Positions 7,052 to 12,385 of a stretch of 13,948 nucleotides of DNA are shown piece by piece; the first letter of the stretch is position 1; every line of letters starts with the position of its first letter. The DNA is from Bacteroidota bacterium. GTDB taxonomy: Bacteria; Bacteroidota; Bacteroidia; Sphingobacteriales; Sphingobacteriaceae. The position numbers and the translations under genes are program-made. The notes under the pieces were generated by a model. The model saw nothing but the letters and a program-made list of their open reading frames with translations, was not told the origin of the DNA and did not search any database. The stretch covers positions 1,912 to 15,859 of the forward strand of contig JABDBT010000019.1 of assembly GCA_013288465.1 (NCBI GenBank). Direction: 5' to 3'.

Positions 7052-7257
7052 CTGTTTAAAAACGATAAAAAGAGCGTCATTGCGAGGTACGAAGCAATCT
7101 CTGCATTTGCTAATCAATTTCCAGAATGCTTGTGGTAAGGGAAATGCCGCCTGCTTTGTCTTCCAACGATATTATTGTACATTGACTGTCTGTTGTAGAG
7201 ATTGCTTCGTACCTCGCAAGGACGCTTCATGTGTTATGAATAATTAAATTTAAACAG
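7052..7257. repeat. TGCGAGG palindromic element with 9-bp terminal repeats
   Basis: A 206-bp unit is bounded by the perfect inverted ends CTGTTTAAA (7052-7060) and TTTAAACAG (7249-7257). Inside are two 30-bp inverted arms, 7073-7102 and 7197-7226, with one mismatch, containing TTGCGAGGTACGAAGCAATC. The centre of 94 bp is unstructured by eye. The TTGCGAGG...GAAGCAATC motif is a dispersed repeat I recall from Bacteroidota and other bacterial genomes. It sits exactly between a stop codon (7047) and the next start (7268), so the downstream gene is translated from an mRNA that begins in, or passes through, this element. Confidence 0.8.
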
Positions 7258-7267
7258 TCTCTAAATA

Positions 7268-8194
7268 ATGAAAGTTTTAGCTATTTGTAGTTCAGATATG
7301 CTGGGCATACCTGCTGTAGTACAATTAAAAAGACAAAATGCACTGGCTGCTGTGGCCGTGCCAACCGTAGTGGCCACGCAATTGGTGCCGGTACTAAAGG
7401 CATGGGGTATTGCCGATGAGGAGCTAATTGTTTTAACAAAACAAAACCTCGGGATCGAATTGCAGGCATTGATCAATGAGCGGGGCGCTGAGGCGATTTT
7501 TGTTTTCACTTTTCCGTGGTTAATACCATCGTCTGTTTTAAAGCTATTGCCCGGCCGGTGTATCAATTTCCACTTTGGCTTATTGCCCAAATATAAAGGC
7601 GCCGATCCTATTTTCTGGCAGTTAAAAAATGGCGACACCGTTGGCGGCATTGGTATCCATATCATGACGGAGGAGATAGACGCAGGCCCTGTTTTATTCA
7701 ATGCAGAATTACCCATAATGCATGGTGAAACTTATGGTTTATATACGCTAAGGCTTGGCGGGTTTGCAGCCGAACAGGTAACTAAGGTTTTGGACCGGCC
7801 CTTAAATGATGTTGAACAAGGCGCGGCCACCAATGATGCGCCTGCTTTATATTTTAAAAAACCTACCGACCTGCAATTACTGATCAATTGGCAAACGCAA
7901 ACCGCCGACGAAATTGAGAACCTGGTTAACGCGGCAAACCCGCGTTATGGCGGCGCCATAACCACCTTCAGGCAAATGACCATGAAGATATTAGAAGTTG
8001 CCCCCATAAACGTTAACAACCCTGACCAAACACCGCCCGGCACCATTGTTTATGCCGATGCGGTTTATGGCCTGGTGGTTGCCTGTACGCAATTAAAATA
8101 TTTAAAAATCAGCGTCGCGCATATCCAGGAAGGGTACTTATCAGGCGTGAAACTATTTAACATGGGCGTAAAGGTTGGGGAATGTTTGGGATGA
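7268..8194 (+). CDS. Formyltransferase (Fmt/ArnA-type) with intact catalytic triad
   Basis: The 308-residue protein has the Fmt-like formyl-transfer fold. INFHFGLLPKYKGADP (99-114) is the folate/formyl site, giving catalytic N100 and H102, and EEIDAGPVL gives D138; the 36-residue His-Asp spacing equals that of E. coli Fmt. A C-terminal domain from about residue 205 (INWQTQTADEIENLVNAANP, then PGTIVYA) resembles the Fmt/ArnA C-terminal barrel. The enzyme should move a formyl group from 10-formyl-tetrahydrofolate to an amine. Genuine methionyl-tRNA formyltransferase is a housekeeping gene normally next to def, priA or similar; here the neighbours are an oxygenase and a binding-fold protein, and the N-terminal Rossmann part is divergent (MKVLAICSSDMLGIPAV). 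I therefore favour a dedicated small-molecule, amino-sugar or peptide formyltransferase, with the substrate unknown. Confidence 0.85.
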   Translation: MKVLAICSSDMLGIPAVVQLKRQNALAAVAVPTVVATQLVPVLKAWGIADEELIVLTKQNLGIELQALINERGAEAIFVFTFPWLIPSSVLKLLPGRCINFHFGLLPKYKGADPIFWQLKNGDTVGGIGIHIMTEEIDAGPVLFNAELPIMHGETYGLYTLRLGGFAAEQVTKVLDRPLNDVEQGAATNDAPALYFKKPTDLQLLINWQTQTADEIENLVNAANPRYGGAITTFRQMTMKILEVAPINVNNPDQTPPGTIVYADAVYGLVVACTQLKYLKISVAHIQEGYLSGVKLFNMGVKVGECLG

Positions 8195-8199
8195 GGTGG

Positions 8200-8316
8200 G
8201 CAGGGCAAACGTATTAAAATAATGTGGCGGTTTTATCCTCTATGCGCGCAGCGGAGGGTGGTCGATCCGCCAATGGGCGGAGATGACCGGGTGAGTCCCC
8301 GCCGAGCGGCATTTAC
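8200..8316. repeat. Truncated, inverted copy of the 3068-3304 element
   Basis: It begins six bases after the formyltransferase stop with CAGGGCAAACGTATTAAAA (8200-8218), one base different from the left end of the element at 3068. The 58-bp core at 8257-8314 matches the reverse complement of 3182-3239 at 56 positions. After GGCATTT the similarity fades and no right-hand terminal repeat is found, so this copy looks truncated or decayed. Confidence 0.75.
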
Positions 8317-8337
8317 CTCAATGCTTTTGCAGGCGAT

Positions 8338-8395
8338 CCCGGCGTTTTGGTGTGTTATGGGTAGAGGGAAATGACCCGGCGTTTTTGTGTGTTAT
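8338..8395. repeat. Two 21-bp direct repeats upstream of the collar genes
   Basis: CCCGGCGTTTTGGTGTGTTA with a final T (8338-8358) recurs at 8375-8395 with one substitution (G to T), 37 bp apart start to start. They lie between the truncated repeat element and the presumed promoter of the collar genes. They could be the remnant of the repeat element or a pair of protein-binding sites. Confidence 0.5.
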
Positions 8396-8442
8396 ATCGC
8401 AATTTAAAAACCTGATAGTCAGCAAATAATCGAACATTTTTT

Positions 8443-8468
8443 TTGTACGGATGGCGCTATTTATTTTG
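8443..8468 (+). promoter_or_regulatory. Candidate promoter for the three collar genes
   Basis: TTG at the end of an eight-T run (8443-8445) is followed after 16 bp by TATTTTG (8462-8468), a near match to TAnnTTTG lacking one base. The spacing is shorter than the usual 19-20. It lies in a marked T-rich segment 50 bp before the ATG at 8521, so the leader would be about 45 bases. The match is imperfect. Confidence 0.3.
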
Positions 8469-8520
8469 TTTTTAATTTTTTTTATCTCTACATTTAATTA
8501 AAATCTAAATCACAATTATT

Positions 8521-9090
8521 ATGGAATATTATATCGGACAAATCCAATCTTTTGCGTTCGCTTTTCCACCAAAAGGCTGGGCCCTATGCCAGGGGCAAAT
8601 ACTTCCGCTCGCGCAAAATCAGGCTTTATACTCGTTGTTAGGAACCACCTGCGGCGGTGATGGGCAAAAAACATTTGGGCTGCCCAACCTGCAGGGCCGT
8701 GCCATTGTAGGTACCGGGCAGGGCTCCGGGTTATCAAATTACACTTTTGGGGAACAAGCCGGTGCCGAAACGGTTACTTTATTAACGGCCAATTTGCCAA
8801 TGCACGCGCATACTTTAACACCGGGCAGCGGCATCCAGGTGTCCAATACAGGCGCGGACCTGGACGTGCCAACAGCAGGCAGCGCACTTGCTTCAGGTAT
8901 GGATAACGGAGGTAATCTAATTAGCCAATATAATTCGGAAACACCCAATATTGTATTGAATACCGGTGGCGGCAGCCAAACAAACCCGATATCGCTAAAT
9001 GGGGGAAGTCAACCATTGCCCATCAGGCAGCCTTTCGCGGTTATTAACTATTCTATAGCGTTAACGGGGGTTTACCCTTCGCGCGGCTAA
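8521..9090 (+). CDS. Phage tail-collar domain protein, MdpB-like (first of three)
   Basis: This 189-residue protein carries an N-terminal phage tail-collar domain (PF07484): YIGQIQSFAF, PKGWALCQGQILPLAQNQAL, YSLLGTTCGGDGQKTFGLPN and LQGRAIVGTGQG in the expected order over residues 4-68. Next comes ETVTLLTANLPMHAH (82-96), then a Gly/Ser/Asn-rich middle and the closing PFAVINYSIALTGVYPSRG. The whole architecture is that of bacterial 'microcystin-dependent protein' (MdpB) relatives, which come from short tail-fibre proteins but occur in chromosomes without other phage genes. There is no signal peptide. It heads a row of three paralogues with 43- and 42-bp spacers and has its own upstream AT-rich promoter region. 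Function is unknown; self-assembling trimeric fibres are likely by analogy with phage short tail fibres. Confidence 0.88.
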   Translation: MEYYIGQIQSFAFAFPPKGWALCQGQILPLAQNQALYSLLGTTCGGDGQKTFGLPNLQGRAIVGTGQGSGLSNYTFGEQAGAETVTLLTANLPMHAHTLTPGSGIQVSNTGADLDVPTAGSALASGMDNGGNLISQYNSETPNIVLNTGGGSQTNPISLNGGSQPLPIRQPFAVINYSIALTGVYPSRG

Positions 9091-9133
9091 ATTTAACAGC
9101 AGATAATTTTACTTTAATTTAAAAGAAAAAAAT

Positions 9134-9721
9134 ATGGACTTTTTTTTAGGACAAATCCAGGCTTTGGGTTGTAATTACGCCCCGTTAGATTTGGCGCTTT
9201 GCCAGGGGCAAACAATGATGATTCAACAAAATAACGCGTTGTATTCATTATTAGGTGCTCAATTTGGCGGTGATGGCCGAAACACATTTGGGCTACCCGA
9301 TTTAAGGAGCAAGCTTTTGATAGGAGCGGGCCAGGGGCCGGGGTTAACGTACTATGCCCAGGGCGAAGCAGTAGGAGAAGAATCACTAACATTAACTTTA
9401 AGTACCATGCCAAACCACAATCACGTTGTGGCGGGCGGCGGTGGCGGAACGCTTGCGGTGTCTGACCAATTGGGTACAACCGACGTGCCTACAGCTACTG
9501 TTAATACACTTGGTGTATTAAATGATGGGCAAAGCAATAACTATTATGCATACGGTTCTCCCGGAGGTGCAACAAGTTTTGCGGCTTTAAATACCGGGCT
9601 TACGCCGGCTGTAAGCCAGCTTGGTATTACGGGATCAGGTACGCCATTTAGTATTATTCAACCGGTACAGGCCTTTACCTATGCCATTTGCCTGAGTGGA
9701 TATTACCCAACTTATGATTAA
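9134..9721 (+). CDS. Phage tail-collar domain protein, MdpB-like (second of three)
   Basis: The 195-residue paralogue repeats the same plan: FLGQIQALGCNYAP, LALCQGQTMMIQQNNALYSL, LGAQFGGDGRNTFGLPDLRS and LLIGAGQGPGL, then ESLTLTLSTMPNHNH with a Gly-rich insert AGGGGGT just after it. The C-terminus is FTYAICLSGYYPTYD. It differs from the first protein through most of its middle part (SVSDQLGTT-type motifs shared with the third instead), so the three are old duplicates rather than recent copies. The leader contains TTACTTTAA (9109-9117), a motif that also precedes the third gene. Its C-terminus ends YPTYD instead of the (F/Y)PS(R/Q)G found in the other two. Confidence 0.88.
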   Translation: MDFFLGQIQALGCNYAPLDLALCQGQTMMIQQNNALYSLLGAQFGGDGRNTFGLPDLRSKLLIGAGQGPGLTYYAQGEAVGEESLTLTLSTMPNHNHVVAGGGGGTLAVSDQLGTTDVPTATVNTLGVLNDGQSNNYYAYGSPGGATSFAALNTGLTPAVSQLGITGSGTPFSIIQPVQAFTYAICLSGYYPTYD

Positions 9722-9763
9722 ACTATTTTATAGAAACTTTTATCAAACTATTACTTTAAAAAT

Positions 9764-10348
9764 ATGCAACAATATATAGGAACAATAGCAGCTTTGCCAT
9801 TCACAAAAATCATGGCGCCGGTAGGTTGGGTGCCCTGCGATGGCAGTTTATTACCTGTATCTGAATACCAGACATTATTTACATTATTAGGGACAGCTTA
9901 TGGCGGTGATGGGGTAAATACTTTTGGAGTGCCCGATTTGAGGGGCAGGGTACCGGTAGGACAGGGAAATTTACAGGATGGATCTAAATACATCCTGGGC
10001 AAAAATGGCGGTACAGAAACCGCCACAATTACAATAGCACAAATGCCTGCCCATACGCACGCCACGCAAACCGCCGCGAGTGCCGGTTCGGTAAGTATAT
10101 CCGATCAGGTGGGGACGTCAAATACCGCATCGCCGGGTACGGCAACATTAGGTGTATTTGTTGGCGGGGGTGGGAATTCGTTGGCTTATAATAATCTTGT
10201 GCCCAATATAGTTTTAAATGTTGGTACCAAGGCTAAACCGGCAAGTGTTTCGGCTATAGGTTCAAGCCAGCCTATTAGTCTTATACAGCCTTCGTTGCCT
10301 GTTTATTATTATATAGCTACGGTTGGTCTTTTTCCGAGCCAGGGTTAA
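9764..10348 (+). CDS. Phage tail-collar domain protein, MdpB-like (third of three)
   Basis: The 194-residue protein starts YIGTIAALPFTKIMAPVGWV, with CDGSLLPVSEYQTLFTLLGT, AYGGDGVNTFGVPDLRGRVP and ATITIAQMPAHTHA. Its N-terminal collar fits the phage-type consensus best of the three, including APVGWVPCDG and LRGR. The middle part shares SISDQVGTSNTA-type sequence with the second protein (AVSDQLGTTDVPTA), and the end is YYYIATVGLFPSQG. TTACTTTAA (9751-9759) lies 4 bp before the ATG region. Only 24 bp separate the stop codon from the terminator at 10373, so this is the last gene of the unit. Confidence 0.88.
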   Translation: MQQYIGTIAALPFTKIMAPVGWVPCDGSLLPVSEYQTLFTLLGTAYGGDGVNTFGVPDLRGRVPVGQGNLQDGSKYILGKNGGTETATITIAQMPAHTHATQTAASAGSVSISDQVGTSNTASPGTATLGVFVGGGGNSLAYNNLVPNIVLNVGTKAKPASVSAIGSSQPISLIQPSLPVYYYIATVGLFPSQG

Positions 10349-10372
10349 AAAGAAGATAAACGTAATTAGTAT

Positions 10373-10410
10373 AAAAATCCTGTTGGCCAAAAGTTAACAG
10401 GATTTTTTTT
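10373..10410 (+). terminator. Rho-independent terminator after the collar genes
   Basis: A perfect 12-bp stem AAAAATCCTGTT / AACAGGATTTTT (10373-10384 and 10396-10407) with an 11-base loop ends in a run of eight T. It follows the third collar gene by 24 bp and marks the 3' end of the rightward gene series. Confidence 0.9.
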
Positions 10411-10474
10411 ATTACAGATTAATGGGAGTTCAATATAAGCAGCGTATTCACCTCAACCTAAGCCCCCCTTAAAA

Positions 10475-10643
10475 GAGTAATTGCCCATGAAAAGAAAGGA
10501 GCAAGAATTTAAAAAGCATCGGCCTCGTGCGATTCCCTTCCGCCAATTGGCGGAGCAGGGAGGGGTTTCGCGAAAATGCATAGCAGACTAAACTCCTCCC
10601 TGCTACTTCACGGGCAGCTCTGTCTATTCATGGGCTATTACTC
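10475..10643. repeat. Nested inverted-repeat element
   Basis: The outer arms GAGTAATTGCCCATGA (10475-10490) and its inverse at 10628-10643 differ at one of 16 bases. Inner arms of 15 bp, 10554-10568 (AGCAGGGAGGGGTTT) and 10590-10604, also differ at one base. Just before the inner arm is the perfect 16-bp palindrome TCCGCCAATTGGCGGA (10539-10554), related to the CCGCC..GGCGG dyads of the elements at 3068 and 8200. No coding potential is seen in 10411-10674; the element fills most of the gap between the convergent collar and thioredoxin genes. Confidence 0.65.
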
Positions 10644-10674
10644 CCGGGGTGATTTTTTTAAAACAATTTCAGTT

Positions 10675-12120
10675 TCATTTAGTTGTTTCCGCTTTTTTTC
10701 TCATCTTAATAAGCTGGTCAATTTGTTCGATATTTAAGCGCTTGGCAATAATATGCTTTTGAGCATCGAGCAGGTAAAGTGTTGGTGTTTCGGATATATC
10801 ATAAGATTGAAAGTAGCTGATGCCTCCGCCATCGGCCAGTTTTTTTGCATCGTTTTCAGTTTGATAGGTATGTATCCAATCAGGGCTCAGATTTTTCTCC
10901 CTGGCAAATGTGTTAACCTTATTCATCAGCGTCGTATTAATGTTTACGCTATAAATTTTAAAACCTAATGCTTTCCATTTGGAGCGGTATATACTGTCAA
11001 TCCTGGGTAGCTCTTTTTGGCAATGCACACAATCCGGGTCCCAGAAAACGATTAATGTATATGTTGATTGCAGGGTATAAAGGGAGATATGCTTACCATC
11101 TGTTATGGAAGAAAGATCAAGTGGGGGAGCGGGATCGCCAACCTGGTTGGCCATTAACGCATAAGCGCGGTCAAAGATCAGTTTTTTCGACCGTGGGTCT
11201 AAAAATGTAGTATCGCCCTTCATAAAAAACTCGTTAAACAGGTATAAAAACACTTTGTTCTGGCCCACATGATCAGGGTTGAAATACTTGTTGGTAAATT
11301 TCATTAATAGATAGGGATACATTTCCTTGCCGGTTCGTGCATAAAGTAATAGGTATTGAAGGTCTTTAATAACCGAATCCGCAACAGGCGATACGTAGTA
11401 TTTAAAATACGTATCAATTTTTGGTTCAAAAAAAGAGGTATATAAAAGGCGGTCGTCATTAAACGGCACATCGTCCCAATAGTGTTTTTTGATGTATTGG
11501 CCTGCTCTAATAGTATCGGCCCTGGTTTGTAAAATAGTTCCGGCAGGTATTTCTGGTTGTTTGCCTGCCGTTAACAATAACGCTAACATTGATTTTGGCC
11601 ATCTTTTAATAAACGAATCTTTGTAAGCCTGCAGGTCTTTGCCTAATGCCAGTTGCTTTTGTTGTATCGCTAATTTTTCGCTGTTATTTTTTGCAATAGG
11701 CAATTGTTGATTTAAGGTGTTAATGGTAGTTATTCTGGAGCCGATACCACTTGCATATATTTTAAATAATGTGTTTTCATCAGAACCTGTTATGGCTACC
11801 TCATTTAAATGGGCTGTATCAGCATTAATGCTAAAGTGCTGTGCGCTATCCAGCATTAGCTCAAATAACATATTATTGTTTGGCGAAACCACAAAATACA
11901 TACCAGGGGTTAATTTACGTTTCCCTTTAAACACGCCCATACTTTTTACGTCAAGCAAAGCGGTATCGGCCATAATAGTACGGTTGCCGTAGTAGCTGGC
12001 CAGGTATATATTGCAATTGGTATAAGGTGCAAGGTGTACAGGAATGTTACGAAAGGTTTTGTCTTGCCCGTTGCAATAAAAAAAAAGTAATAGTAAAACA
12101 CCAATAAATGAATACTTCAT
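10675..12120 (-). CDS. Secreted thioredoxin-like protein (DUF4369/DUF5106-type, TlpA-like)
   Basis: Starting at ATG 12120 the protein has 481 residues; a TTG four codons upstream lies in the likely promoter. MKYSFIGVLLLLFFYCNGQ is a signal peptide without a good lipobox. Residues of about 20-115 resemble the beta-rich DUF4369 domain of Bacteroidota thiol-disulfide proteins (Y-x-N-R-T-x-x-A-D-T-A pattern, PGMYFVV). A long helical middle follows. The C-terminal thioredoxin fold starts at VGDPAPPLDL, has the redox motif FWDPDCVHCQKELP (CVHC at 364-367) and the cis-proline at SETPTLYLLD. The likely role is periplasmic disulfide reduction or repair; the natural substrate is unknown. The gene is monocistronic, in a region flanked by the nested repeat and by the terminator of the collagen-like gene. 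Confidence 0.85.
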   Translation of the reverse strand: MKYSFIGVLLLLFFYCNGQDKTFRNIPVHLAPYTNCNIYLASYYGNRTIMADTALLDVKSMGVFKGKRKLTPGMYFVVSPNNNMLFELMLDSAQHFSINADTAHLNEVAITGSDENTLFKIYASGIGSRITTINTLNQQLPIAKNNSEKLAIQQKQLALGKDLQAYKDSFIKRWPKSMLALLLTAGKQPEIPAGTILQTRADTIRAGQYIKKHYWDDVPFNDDRLLYTSFFEPKIDTYFKYYVSPVADSVIKDLQYLLLYARTGKEMYPYLLMKFTNKYFNPDHVGQNKVFLYLFNEFFMKGDTTFLDPRSKKLIFDRAYALMANQVGDPAPPLDLSSITDGKHISLYTLQSTYTLIVFWDPDCVHCQKELPRIDSIYRSKWKALGFKIYSVNINTTLMNKVNTFAREKNLSPDWIHTYQTENDAKKLADGGGISYFQSYDISETPTLYLLDAQKHIIAKRLNIEQIDQLIKMRKKAETTK

Positions 12121-12129
12121 ATAAAAATT

Positions 12130-12137
12130 CAATAATA
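12130..12137 (-). promoter_or_regulatory. Candidate -7 promoter element for the thioredoxin-like gene
   Basis: On the - strand TATTATTG matches TAnnTTTG at all but one of the fixed positions and lies 9 bp before the ATG at 12120. This again implies a very short leader, as for the gene at 653. It overlaps the alternative TTG start at 12132, which supports the ATG. Confidence 0.4.
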
Positions 12138-12327
12138 GCCCCTCTAAAATATAAAAATAAAAAATAATGGCTGGGTTAAATTGTTAAATAGATAATCGAA
12201 AATATTTGCGCACTGTTTATAAACTCACCAATTAGGTAGTAACGGATTATTTCCTTACTGTCCACTATAACCAAGGCGAGTTCACAACTTGCACGCTGTA
12301 GCTTACTTCACGTTTGGCGAATACAAA

Positions 12328-12361
12328 AGCCCTTATTGGTTTACAAAAATCAATAAGGGCT
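12328..12361 (-). terminator. Hairpin terminator of the collagen-like gene
   Basis: A perfect 11-bp stem AGCCCTTATTG / CAATAAGGGCT encloses a 12-base loop, and on the - strand it is followed by TTTTG. It lies 24 bp beyond the collagen-like stop codon. The U-run is short, so efficiency may be moderate. The rest of 12121-12327 shows nothing recognisable. Confidence 0.75.
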
Positions 12362-12385
12362 AAAATATAATTAATTTACGCTTTC

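Noticed and set aside
7268..8194. The housekeeping methionyl-tRNA formyltransferase (fmt).
   Set aside because: Triad and fold fit, but the divergent N-terminus and neighbours do not. It cannot be fully excluded without the rest of the genome.
9597..9617. A 7-bp hairpin GGCTTAC/GTAAGCC inside the second collar gene.
   Set aside because: It lies within coding sequence with no T-run and is short enough to be chance.
8521..10348. Part of a prophage or contractile injection system.
   Set aside because: Only collar-domain proteins are present; no sheath, tube, baseplate, lysis or capsid gene is seen, and the MdpB-like triplet is known to occur without phages.
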